Of a stretch of DNA of 64,000 bases, positions 1-7,896 are shown piece after piece. The notes under the pieces were generated by a model. That model did no database searches and was not told the DNA's origin. It saw only the letters and a list, made by a program, of their open reading frames with translations. Each line of letters begins with the position of its first letter. The first letter of the stretch is position 1. The position numbers were made by a program, and so were the translations under genes. The DNA comes from Brumimicrobium oceani (GTDB lineage Bacteria; Bacteroidota; Bacteroidia; Flavobacteriales_D; Crocinitomicaceae): NCBI RefSeq assembly GCF_003143775.1, contig NZ_QFRJ01000004.1, positions 1 to 64,000 on the forward strand. Direction: 5' to 3'.

Positions 1-620
1 ACGCTCAAAAAGTGAGAAATTAAATCAATAAAATAGACAATAACGCTTAGTTAAAAATTGAAATTTATATTTCTCCTTTCTTAATTGGTTAAAACTAGCT
101 GATGAATAAAGCGGGTTAACATTTCATACTACAACAAATACAAAATCACTAAAGCGGAGAGACTGCCAATAATTCTTATCCTGAAATAGGTGTGGAAGAA
201 TTCGCCAGCAAAATAGTAATCAAATGGAATATAGAAACAACCAGATTGGAACAGCTATTATAGCTACATAATTTAAATATTCTGCAGCTCTTTGATCGAT
301 ACTTTTATTTATACTAATGATAGAGTAAGTATTAATGATGAACACTAAACAGTTAGCTAAGTACCTTGAGAAGTAATAGCTCTGCTCCCATTTTCAATTA
401 ATTGGATTCAAAGACCTCCAAGAGACTAATAATGAAAAATATTCATTTAAAGTATACAGAGAAAAAGGGTGAATTAAGCTTTTGAAATAGAATCGATATA
501 ATCTAAAAAGGTAAAACTCCTGACCAAGGATAGTGGTTTATAAGGTAAAACACCAATCCCCTATCATAAAAATTATTGTTTTGTACAATCTTATAACCAA
601 ATTCTAATTAAAGTCACTAT
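1..620. other. gene-free stretch at window start
   Basis: About 620 bases, AT-rich, with no open frame that looks like a protein and no recognisable tRNA or other RNA gene. The only clear element is the terminator at its right edge. It may hold decayed sequence or the distal part of a transcription unit outside the window. Confidence 0.5.
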
Positions 621-654
621 AAAAAAAAAGGGTTTGTCTATCGACAAACCCTTT
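621..654 (-). terminator. Rho-independent terminator
   Basis: A perfect 12-bp stem (AAAGGGTTTGTC at 627-638 with its complement at 643-654) and a TATC loop. Read on the minus strand it is followed by a run of nine T. It lies 22 bases past the stop of the OmpA/TPR lipoprotein gene. Confidence 0.9.
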
Positions 655-675
655 CCATGAAAGATTATAATCTTA

Positions 676-2385
676 CTATTTTTTCATTCCTACAAAAGCA
701 GGGTTTTCTTCGTACATAATGAACTCACGGTCTGTTACAGCGTAAGCTTTCATTGATGGGTCTTTTGCAATAGATTTCTCAAGATTACTGATAACCTCAC
801 CGATATTCTCTTGACGTGCAGCAATAATTGCTTTCAAGTAATAACCTCTAGCAGTTTCAGCATCAGCAGAAGCATCTATAGTAGATTTAGCACCGCTATG
901 GTCTTTATTCAGCAACTGAGCTAAAGCCTTGTTATATGTATCTTCTGAACCAAAGTTTGAAATTGCAGTTTCATATTTACCATCTTGAATATTCAAGATT
1001 CCTTTATTGTATGACACTTCAGCTCCAGCACCTTCAGCTTCTCCTAATAAATCTTTAGCTTTTTGACGTTCTCCATTCACACCAGCAATTGCAGCTAAAT
1101 TGTTTTTAGAAACTTCATTCTCTTGAATTCCGTTTGCTTTGTCAAAGTGAGCTTTTGCTTGTGCTAAATCGTTTTGCATGTAGTAAACTGCTCCAACATT
1201 ATTAGACGGACGGTAATCCTCAGGATACTTTTTCTCTGCAGCTTTGTACAATCTTAATTTCTCATTTAAGTCGTCCGTTAAAGTTGCTGTGAAAAGCATT
1301 TCTTCCAAGTTCAATGTATCAACATTTGATTTTGAAAGAGCAGTCAACTCAGCATCTGTATATCCTTCCAAATCATAAGCAACTGAGATCTCAGCACGAC
1401 GCTGTGCAGGGAAAATATTCTTGTCTAAGTACAAGTAAGTACTTAAATCACGAATAGCTTGCTCACGCGCCTCAGGAGTTTGTTGCATATCCAAAATTCT
1501 TAGAATACGGTCTTTATCTCCTTTATCCATATCAGAAGCAGTTAAAGCTCTCTTGAATCCAACATAATCCTCACCTTTACCTACTGTAGAGTAATTCGCA
1601 TCGTCTTGACCTTTCACGTTCGCTACTTTCTTTTTAGCAGCTAACTCCATAGTTGCTTTCATAGCAGACTTTGAACGATCTTCAGATAAAGTATTGTTAC
1701 GGTCTTCCTCACCCTCAATAGAAGCGTAAGCCTCAATATTGATTCCTTTTATTTTGATTTTAGGATTCTTTTGCGCTGCAATCATGAAAGCTTCTAATTC
1801 CTTCATGTCTTCGTCTACTTTCTCAGAAGAACGAACCACTGGACTACCTTTCAAGTAGTTAATCTCAGCGATTTGCTTTTCTTCAGTCACTCTTTGGAAC
1901 TCATCTGCTGCAACGATTACACGGAAATCTTTGTTTACTAATAATGGTGTGGTTACGGTACCATCAGCAATTTTTTGACTGTCAATTATACCTTTCTCTT
2001 TACCTTTTTTATAAACAGATCCTGTTAACGTCAATTCAGTAACTGCCAAGTCAGGAGTATAAGCTATAATGTCTTCATAAACCACTTTTCCTCCTGGCTT
2101 ATAAGGAACAACTGTACCATTTGCTGTTGCTTTTTCACCAACAATTGTAACAGGTTTTAGCGGATGCGTACCGATCATAGGAACAATCTCAGCATATGCT
2201 TTTTTGTTGATTCCTTTTTCTCCTACATTAACATCAATTCTAACTTTTACACTGTCACCGTGCATTTCTAGTGGAGAAGGGACTACCACATAATCCACAT
2301 CCTTCACTAAATCACAACTTGTAGCTATCAAACCAGCTGCAGCAACAAATGCTAAACCTTTGATTCCTTGTTTTTTCATTATCAT
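676..2385 (-). CDS. OmpA-like / TPR lipoprotein
   Basis: A 569-residue exported lipoprotein. The N-terminus has a lipobox (IATSC, lipidated Cys24 if the first ATG is used, Cys22 if the third codon is used). Residues ~30-170 look like beta-rich domains. Residues ~170-290 resemble an OmpA C-terminal-type domain (IKGINIEAYASIEG followed by LSEDRSKSAM), which in this family binds peptidoglycan. The rest (~350-540) is helical with TPR-like units (DYRPSNNVGAVYYMQNDL, VSKNNLAAIAGV). The mix of OmpA and TPR recalls the T9SS-associated periplasmic protein PG1058, but the domain order differs and orthology is not claimed. It probably sits in the outer membrane facing the periplasm. It is followed by a strong terminator and transcribed alone or after folK, which lies 91 bases upstream on the same strand. 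Confidence 0.8.
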   Translation of the reverse strand: MIMKKQGIKGLAFVAAAGLIATSCDLVKDVDYVVVPSPLEMHGDSVKVRIDVNVGEKGINKKAYAEIVPMIGTHPLKPVTIVGEKATANGTVVPYKPGGKVVYEDIIAYTPDLAVTELTLTGSVYKKGKEKGIIDSQKIADGTVTTPLLVNKDFRVIVAADEFQRVTEEKQIAEINYLKGSPVVRSSEKVDEDMKELEAFMIAAQKNPKIKIKGINIEAYASIEGEEDRNNTLSEDRSKSAMKATMELAAKKKVANVKGQDDANYSTVGKGEDYVGFKRALTASDMDKGDKDRILRILDMQQTPEAREQAIRDLSTYLYLDKNIFPAQRRAEISVAYDLEGYTDAELTALSKSNVDTLNLEEMLFTATLTDDLNEKLRLYKAAEKKYPEDYRPSNNVGAVYYMQNDLAQAKAHFDKANGIQENEVSKNNLAAIAGVNGERQKAKDLLGEAEGAGAEVSYNKGILNIQDGKYETAISNFGSEDTYNKALAQLLNKDHSGAKSTIDASADAETARGYYLKAIIAARQENIGEVISNLEKSIAKDPSMKAYAVTDREFIMYEENPAFVGMKK

Positions 2386-2476
2386 AATTTTTTTTACTTT
2401 CCGTGTTATAGGGCAAAAATAATAATAATTTCCCTCACTCTAATGATGTTTTTCGGAATAATTAGAACGCCAAAAT

Positions 2477-2980
2477 TTAGTGGCTATACAATACGGGATC
2501 ATTTTTATCGTTGCATGCCTTTAATAAATCTATTACTGTTGCCCTTTTTACCGGGTCGACAAACGCCGGCCTAATCTCAGCAAGAGGCCTGATAACAAAG
2601 GATCTATGATAAATTAAAGGATGCGGAATGCTGAGATTTTCACTCTCTAAAATCATACCTCCCATATACAAAATATCAATGTCAATTACACGGGATTGGT
2701 ACTCTCCATTTTTGCTTTTTTTAACTCTTCCGAGTCCTTTTTCAATGGCTTTCGTTTCCAACAAGACGGCTTCTGGACTCAAATTTGTTTCTATAACAAC
2801 ACAGCAATTCAAGAACTTATTCACCGTTTCAAAACCCCAAGCTTCGCTTTCAAAAATTGATGAGCGAATTACCTCTGATTTGAAAACTTTCGCTAACTCG
2901 GAAATGGCTTTTTCAATATATTCTTTTCTATTTCCAATATTACTCCCTAAACCGAGGATTACCTCTTTTTTTTCTTTCAT
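2477..2980 (-). CDS. folK: 2-amino-4-hydroxy-6-hydroxymethyldihydropteridine diphosphokinase
   Basis: HPPK, the cytoplasmic folate-pathway enzyme that transfers pyrophosphate from ATP to 6-hydroxymethyl-7,8-dihydropterin. Family signatures are the N-terminal LGLGSNIGNR, the central SEAWGF, and the diagnostic RVIDIDILYMGG followed by LSIPHPLIYHRSFVIRPLAEI. Length (167 residues) is normal. The start is taken as the ATG at 2980 (MKEKKEVILG). A longer frame would begin at a TTG seven codons upstream and adds residues not expected in the family. It is divergent from sppA, with the shared promoter region in between. Confidence 0.95.
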   Translation of the reverse strand: MKEKKEVILGLGSNIGNRKEYIEKAISELAKVFKSEVIRSSIFESEAWGFETVNKFLNCCVVIETNLSPEAVLLETKAIEKGLGRVKKSKNGEYQSRVIDIDILYMGGMILESENLSIPHPLIYHRSFVIRPLAEIRPAFVDPVKRATVIDLLKACNDKNDPVLYSH

Positions 2981-3058
2981 CCTATTTAATTTACAAACCA
3001 ATTAAACAACTCCCAACCCTTTTATAATATTCAAGATAAAAGTCGCATAAAAAACCCC

Positions 3059-3066
3059 TACTTTTG
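3059..3066 (+). promoter_or_regulatory. -7 box (TAnnTTTG) upstream of sppA
   Basis: TACTTTTG matches the Bacteroidota -7 consensus TAnnTTTG exactly, about 70 bases before the sppA start. No TTG is found at the usual -33 distance, so the call rests on one box. Confidence 0.4.
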
Positions 3067-3135
3067 TCCTTAAAGCTTTATTCTTCCTGTTTTCTCTGGA
3101 ATATTAAACAAATTTCAATACAAATAAACTAAATT

Positions 3136-4911
3136 ATGACAAACAAAAAAGTTTCATTTTGGCGTATTTTTTGGCCTAGCTTAATTGCTGGAATGGTAAT
3201 TTTGACAGTAATCTTTGTTCTCTTTGCAGGTGCTATAGGTTCTCTATTGAGCAGTACACCAGTATATACAGTGAAAGACAAAACTATTTTACATCTTCAG
3301 TTAAAGGGAGATATCGGTGAAATTAGCAAAAGCGAAATTAACATTAATAGTTTTGGTATGACCAACCGCACGGGCTTAGCTGATTTACTTTATGGTTTTG
3401 AAAAAGCGGCAAAAGACGATCAGATCAAAGGAGTGTTTGTTGAACTTCAGAATGCCAGATGTGGGTATAGCACAGCAACAGAAATCAGAAATGCAATTAA
3501 TAAATTTGAAAAAGAGTCAGGAAAATTTGTGGTGGCTTATCACAGTGGAGAGGCGATAAGTCTTAAGCAATACTACATTGCCTCAGCGGCAAGTGAAAAC
3601 TACGGCTTCCACTCTTCCATGTTTGAGTTTTTAGGACTTGGAACGGAGTTGATGTTCTACAAAGGAATGTTTGATAAATTAGACCTTGAAATGCAAGTTA
3701 TCCGAGGTTCAAACAATGACTTCAAAAGCGCGGTTGAACCCTATTTCTTAACTGAAATGAGCGATTCGAGCAGACTGCAAATCCAAACTTATTTAAATAA
3801 TATCTGGTCTGCAGTAAGGGCAGATATTGGTGCCGACAGAAATATTTCTATTGAAGAACTAGATCGAATTGCTGAGAAAGGATTAGTTAGACGTGTTGGC
3901 CAAGCAGTTGAATACAACCTTATTGATGATGTTATGTACCGCGATGAAGTGATTCAACTTTTGGCGGAAAAAATAAATGTCAAAAGCACAGAAGATTTAA
4001 ATTTCAAAGGTTTTGAAAAATACGCCCAAAATAAATTCGAGGATCAGCAAAATATGGCACATGTGAAGAAAGCGAACGTGGCGGTTATAATTGCAGAGGG
4101 AAATGTAATTGTGGAGGGTGATGGTTTAGCCAGCAAAAATATTACAAAACTCCTCAGAGATGCTAGAAAAGATGATGACATCAAAACGATTGTTTTCCGC
4201 ATCAATTCACCTGGCGGAAGTGCTTTAGCCAGTGATGAAATTTGGAGAGAGGTTAAATTAGCAAACGACAAGAAAAAGGTAATTGTTTCTATGGGTGATG
4301 TTGCCGCATCAGGAGGATACTACATTGCTGCACCAGCAACTAAAATTTTCGCAGAAGAAACTACGATCACCGGATCAATTGGAGTCTTTGGTGTAATTCC
4401 TTACACTGGGAAAATGCTAGAAAACAAGCTAGGTCTATCATTTGACCGAGTAAGCACCAATCAACATGCTGTCTTAAGTACAAACCAAAAACTGAATGAA
4501 AAAGAATTCAAAATAATTCAAGACGAAGTAGATCATATTTACGCAGACTTTCTAAAAGTTGTAGCGGAAGGTCGCGGAATGACAATTGAACAGGTAAACA
4601 CTGTAGCAAGAGGTCGAGTTTGGACCGGTAAAGATGCTTTGCGTGTTGGATTGGTTGACACCCTAGGTGGAATAAATGATGCCATTGCTTATGCCGCAAA
4701 AAATGCAGGAATTCAAAACCCTACAGTTAGATATTATCCTAAAGCCGAAAAAGAAGCATGGATTGAGCTTATTGAAGCTTTCGAAGAAGAAGATAACACG
4801 GTGAAAGAAAACCTCATCCCTGCAGAATTAACAGAGATGTATAAACGCATAAAGCAAGTGGAGCAAATGACAGGAATTCAAGCAAGACTGCCTTATGAAA
4901 TAATTTGGTAA
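3136..4911 (+). CDS. sppA: signal peptide peptidase SppA, 67K type
   Basis: A 591-residue membrane-bound serine protease that degrades cleaved signal peptides. One N-terminal transmembrane helix (~8-35) anchors two tandem SppA/ClpP-fold domains, the long form as in E. coli. The catalytic dyad is visible: Lys197 in FKSAVEPY (N-terminal domain) and the nucleophile Ser392 in VAASGGYY (C-terminal domain). Other family motifs are IRINSPGGSALASDEIWRE and ITGSIGVFG. The ATG at 3136 is preceded by an AT-rich leader without a Shine-Dalgarno sequence, which is normal for this phylum. It is monocistronic and ends in a strong terminator. Confidence 0.95.
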   Translation: MTNKKVSFWRIFWPSLIAGMVILTVIFVLFAGAIGSLLSSTPVYTVKDKTILHLQLKGDIGEISKSEININSFGMTNRTGLADLLYGFEKAAKDDQIKGVFVELQNARCGYSTATEIRNAINKFEKESGKFVVAYHSGEAISLKQYYIASAASENYGFHSSMFEFLGLGTELMFYKGMFDKLDLEMQVIRGSNNDFKSAVEPYFLTEMSDSSRLQIQTYLNNIWSAVRADIGADRNISIEELDRIAEKGLVRRVGQAVEYNLIDDVMYRDEVIQLLAEKINVKSTEDLNFKGFEKYAQNKFEDQQNMAHVKKANVAVIIAEGNVIVEGDGLASKNITKLLRDARKDDDIKTIVFRINSPGGSALASDEIWREVKLANDKKKVIVSMGDVAASGGYYIAAPATKIFAEETTITGSIGVFGVIPYTGKMLENKLGLSFDRVSTNQHAVLSTNQKLNEKEFKIIQDEVDHIYADFLKVVAEGRGMTIEQVNTVARGRVWTGKDALRVGLVDTLGGINDAIAYAAKNAGIQNPTVRYYPKAEKEAWIELIEAFEEEDNTVKENLIPAELTEMYKRIKQVEQMTGIQARLPYEIIW

Positions 4912-4940
4912 GCTTTCTTTTACAAGCATTTTAATTGCTA

Positions 4941-4967
4941 GAGGAGGGCTGTCCCTCCTCTTTTTTT
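4941..4967 (+). terminator. Rho-independent terminator of sppA
   Basis: An 8-bp GC-rich perfect stem (GAGGAGGG / CCCTCCTC) with a CTGT loop and seven T directly after, 30 bases past the sppA stop. Confidence 0.95.
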
Positions 4968-5154
4968 GTTTCAATAATTGAGTAACAAAACAAAATCGAT
5001 AATTGAAAATAGTCCGGTAGGTATGCTGAATGCTTTTATATTTATGTGAGTTCGATTCCGCTTAACCTATTCTCCCATCTGAAAAACGATACACTGAGCC
5101 AAGAATCAAGATTTAACTGATCATTTAAAATCTGTTGGAAGAAGGAGTTTAGTA
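4968..5154. other. gene-free stretch, left part
   Basis: Together with the repeat that follows it makes a ~400-base gap between two genes (sppA and gldD) that converge on it. No reading frame, RNA gene or terminator is recognised in this part. Confidence 0.4.
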
Positions 5155-5345
5155 TAAAATGCTTAACGGATACTATACCAGTAAACATATCTAGTCAAGC
5201 ACGTAATTAAGTGGTGTACTGAAATGATCCTTCGCAAAGTCTTATTTCCAACAACGGAAAAATCTTGTCAAATAAAAGAGAAAACTATTTTCTATTGTAC
5301 TTTATTAAACTGCTAGCAAAGTTCCCGACAAGCATATTAAATAAC
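5155..5345 (+). repeat. degenerate dispersed intergenic element, copy 1
   Basis: This stretch aligns with the reverse complement of 40010-40240. Shared blocks, in the same order, include TACCAG..AA.ATATCTA.TCAAG, AGTGGTG.ACTGA..GATCCTT.GCAAA, ACTATTTTCTATTGTA.TTTATTAAAC and TTCCCGACAAGCAT. Copy 1 is ~60 bases shorter in the middle. No protein is encoded in common. It could be an old MITE-like element or an unrecognised RNA. It abuts the 3' end of gldD. Confidence 0.6.
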
Positions 5346-5363
5346 TAGATTCAAACAAAGTCC

Positions 5364-5930
5364 TTACCTCCACTCTAGCGTATTTACAAACTCATAAAGG
5401 TCATGCTTCACGAAGTCTAGGGTAGGCTTTATAGAGTCGTAATTAGGCAGTGTATTAAAATAGACTACTCCACTTATAAATCGACTTGTACTGTCTGTTA
5501 CATAAAACTGAAATGGTGAGGCCACATTGCCTTGTAATTCAAAGAAAGTTCCAAATACACGGGCTTCATTTCTGATAAAAGAAGTGTCTAAAATAGCCGT
5601 TGCTTTCACCTTGTGCTCGCCCACTTTATCAATCGCATAATTGACGTACACAGCAAGAGAAGTATCCATATCAATCCTACTAAGGTGCAGCGTACCATTT
5701 AAAGAGGAGAGCTCAACATCTCGATTACAACTTGAACCCTTCACGTTTTGAACCTTAAAGTAGCTCGGTTTATTGTAAGTGTACCCACAGTTATCTGTGT
5801 AATTTTCGTATGTGCGCTCTGGAAATTTCAATTCTAAAAATGTAGACGGCTTAGGAACGTAATTTTGCTGATTGTTACATGAGGTAACTGAAATTAATAC
5901 AACAAAGGCAATTGCAACACTCTTCAACAT
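5364..5930 (-). CDS. gldD: gliding motility lipoprotein GldD
   Basis: A 188-residue lipoprotein (lipobox SVTSC, Cys18). It matches GldD by the early YVPKPSTFLELKFPERTY segment, a paired-Cys region (NCGYTYNKPSYFKV, SSCNRDVEL), the mid segment LHLSRID, and a C-terminal FVKHDLYEFVNTLEW. GldD is required for gliding in Flavobacterium johnsoniae and is thought to work with the GldK-N T9SS machinery, though its biochemical role is not established. It starts 6 bases after the gldE stop, so the two are almost certainly co-transcribed from the ssb side, the order known for other gliding Bacteroidota. Confidence 0.92.
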   Translation of the reverse strand: MLKSVAIAFVVLISVTSCNNQQNYVPKPSTFLELKFPERTYENYTDNCGYTYNKPSYFKVQNVKGSSCNRDVELSSLNGTLHLSRIDMDTSLAVYVNYAIDKVGEHKVKATAILDTSFIRNEARVFGTFFELQGNVASPFQFYVTDSTSRFISGVVYFNTLPNYDSIKPTLDFVKHDLYEFVNTLEWR

Positions 5931-5936
5931 TTCTTT

Positions 5937-7271
5937 TTACAATTTAATGATCTTAATGGTCTTTACTCTCTTCTTATCCGACGATTCTACAATGAATTTG
6001 AAGTTTTCAAATGTATAAGCTTCGTTATTTCTAAGAATCCTACCAGACTGTTCAACCAAAAAACCACCAATAGAATCTGACTCACCTTTAACTTCTTCGA
6101 AGGCTTTACCATCAATTTCAAGAACTTTATACATATCAACCAGTGAAGTTTTCCCTTCAAAAACGTAGGTTGAATCGTCTACTTTTGTATACACGATATC
6201 CTCATCATCGAATTCATCTGTAATTTCTCCAATAATCTCTTCCAAAACATCCTCTAGCGTTACCACCCCCGAAGAACCACCATATTCGTCCACCACAACG
6301 GCCATGTGCATTTTTTTCTCTTGGAATTCTTTTAGCAAATCGTCAATTTTTTTATTTTCCGGAACAAAGAAAGGTTGGCGAATAATTTTATTCCAATCAA
6401 AATCTGAAGGTGCATTCAAATGCGCTAATAAGTCTTTAACGAATAGAATTCCCATTACATTATCAAAGGTATCTTTAAAAACCGGAAGTCTTGAGTACCC
6501 TGATTTAAGAATTATTTGCATAAGATCTTCGTAGGACATTGTTTCATTTATGGCCACAGTATCTACACGCGAGCGCATTATTTGTCTCACATCTGTATTT
6601 CCAAAATTCACAATTCCTTCAAGAATTCGCTGCTCATCTGCAGAAGTACTTTCTTCACGCGTTAAGGCAATTGCGTTTTCTAGGTCGTCTGTAGAAACAT
6701 CAATTTGACGTTTTCTGGCATATTTCAGGATAATGTCGGTTCCAGTAACAAGAAACATTCTTAACCATGAAAACGGCGGTATTTTACCAATCGTACTTAA
6801 TGGTGTTGACATGAGTTTAACCAGTTTTAGACTATTTCTGTTGGCATACACCTTAGGAATAACCTCTCCAATTAACAAAAGAACAAAGGTTATCCCCCCT
6901 ACTTCTACTGCTGTTCTAAGATAATCTACCCCAATAATATCAGGATTAACAGGATAAATTTGTGTAAAGATGTAACTCGATAAAATTACAATAGCAACAT
7001 TGACAAAGTTATTTACAATGAGGATTGTCGCCAATAAATCTTGTGGATTATTTAATAACCTCAATGAAATATCGGCAGAGGGATCGGAGGATTCTCTAAT
7101 GCCCTCTTTGTCTTCTGGTGTCAGTGAGAAAAAGGCAACTTCCGACCCAGAAACTAGGGCAGATGCAATTAACAGCAAAAGTAGAATAGCCAGTGAAATC
7201 CAAAAACTGAACCCGAAATCTACGGAAGTAGTCGAGAGTAAAATAAAACTGAGGGGGTCTGTATCATCCAT
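5937..7271 (-). CDS. gldE: gliding motility protein GldE (CNNM/CorC-type, CBS domains)
   Basis: A 444-residue inner-membrane protein. Domains in order: DUF21/CNNM transmembrane region with several helices (~20-190), two CBS domains (~205-335, including the AVVVDEYGGSSGVVTLEDVLEEIIGEITDE motif region), and a CorC_HlyC domain (~350-440). The family includes magnesium/cobalt efflux proteins. GldE is the member linked to gldD and can partly compensate for gldD defects in F. johnsoniae. It is tightly packed: 12 bases after ssb and 6 before gldD. Assignment to GldE rather than a generic hemolysin C homologue rests on the gldD linkage. Confidence 0.92.
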   Translation of the reverse strand: MDDTDPLSFILLSTTSVDFGFSFWISLAILLLLLIASALVSGSEVAFFSLTPEDKEGIRESSDPSADISLRLLNNPQDLLATILIVNNFVNVAIVILSSYIFTQIYPVNPDIIGVDYLRTAVEVGGITFVLLLIGEVIPKVYANRNSLKLVKLMSTPLSTIGKIPPFSWLRMFLVTGTDIILKYARKRQIDVSTDDLENAIALTREESTSADEQRILEGIVNFGNTDVRQIMRSRVDTVAINETMSYEDLMQIILKSGYSRLPVFKDTFDNVMGILFVKDLLAHLNAPSDFDWNKIIRQPFFVPENKKIDDLLKEFQEKKMHMAVVVDEYGGSSGVVTLEDVLEEIIGEITDEFDDEDIVYTKVDDSTYVFEGKTSLVDMYKVLEIDGKAFEEVKGESDSIGGFLVEQSGRILRNNEAYTFENFKFIVESSDKKRVKTIKIIKL

Positions 7272-7283
7272 TAAACAAATGCT

Positions 7284-7736
7284 TTAAAATGGTAAATCGT
7301 CATCATCATCTTCAGACAATCCTCCGCTCATCGGCTTTGGTTTTTCTGGCGTATTTCCAGTATTGAAATCAGGTTGGTTAGGGTTGGGAGCACTTTCGTT
7401 TCTGCTAGACAACATAGTCATATTATCCGCAACCACTTCTGTTGTGTATTTAGTAACGCCTGCCTCATCTTGCCAAGAGCGGGTTTTCAACTTACCTTCT
7501 ACATAAATTTTCTGCCCTTTCTTCACGTATTTCTCTACCACCTCTGCCAGGCCTCTCCACACTACAATATTGTGCCAATCAGTAATATTTCTTCGCTCTC
7601 CGGTTGTCTTGTCGGTATAACTTTCTGATGTAGCAATAGGAAAACGAGCTAATTTAGCTCCATTCTCTAACGCTCTAATTTCAGGGTCTTTCCCTAAATT
7701 ACCAATTAAAATCACCTTATTAACGCTTCCTGCCAT
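7284..7736 (-). CDS. ssb: single-stranded DNA-binding protein
   Basis: A 150-residue SSB. The OB fold occupies ~1-110 (MAGSVNKVILIGNLGKDPEIR, WHNIVVWRGLAEVVEKYVKKG, YVEGKLKTRSWQDEAG). A flexible linker rich in Asn and Pro leads to the acidic tip DDDDDLPF, which recruits repair and replication partners. It is the first gene of the ssb-gldE-gldD unit. A TAnnTTTG box lies only six bases before the start codon, which suggests a very short or absent leader if that promoter is used. Confidence 0.97.
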   Translation of the reverse strand: MAGSVNKVILIGNLGKDPEIRALENGAKLARFPIATSESYTDKTTGERRNITDWHNIVVWRGLAEVVEKYVKKGQKIYVEGKLKTRSWQDEAGVTKYTTEVVADNMTMLSSRNESAPNPNQPDFNTGNTPEKPKPMSGGLSEDDDDDLPF

Positions 7737-7741
7737 AACTG

Positions 7742-7749
7742 CAAATGTA
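7742..7749 (-). promoter_or_regulatory. -7 box immediately upstream of ssb
   Basis: On the minus strand this reads TACATTTG, an exact TAnnTTTG match. Its last base is six bases from the ssb start codon, so transcription would begin at or within a few bases of the ATG. No TTG is found at the expected -33 distance. Confidence 0.4.
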
Positions 7750-7896
7750 AAAAATTATTCACTTAATTGGTCATACTATTTTCGTAAAAAATTAATAATG
7801 TAGAAATTAGGTCTGAATTAGAGAACAAGGCATAAGTTTACAGACATGATAGAATGAATTATTTTGTACAAACTCATTTTTGTCATTATTCAAAAT

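Noticed and set aside
2368-2574. 68-residue plus-strand frame between lipoprotein and folK genes
   Set aside because: Lies across the end of folK on the opposite strand and a promoter region; sequence looks random.
2628-3005. 125-residue plus-strand frame
   Set aside because: It is the complement of folK, which has clear family motifs on the minus strand; the frame has no domain or proper start context.
5937-7271. reading gldE as a hemolysin C or magnesium exporter
   Set aside because: The domains are shared, but the tight ssb-gldE-gldD order fits GldE better; a transport role remains possible.
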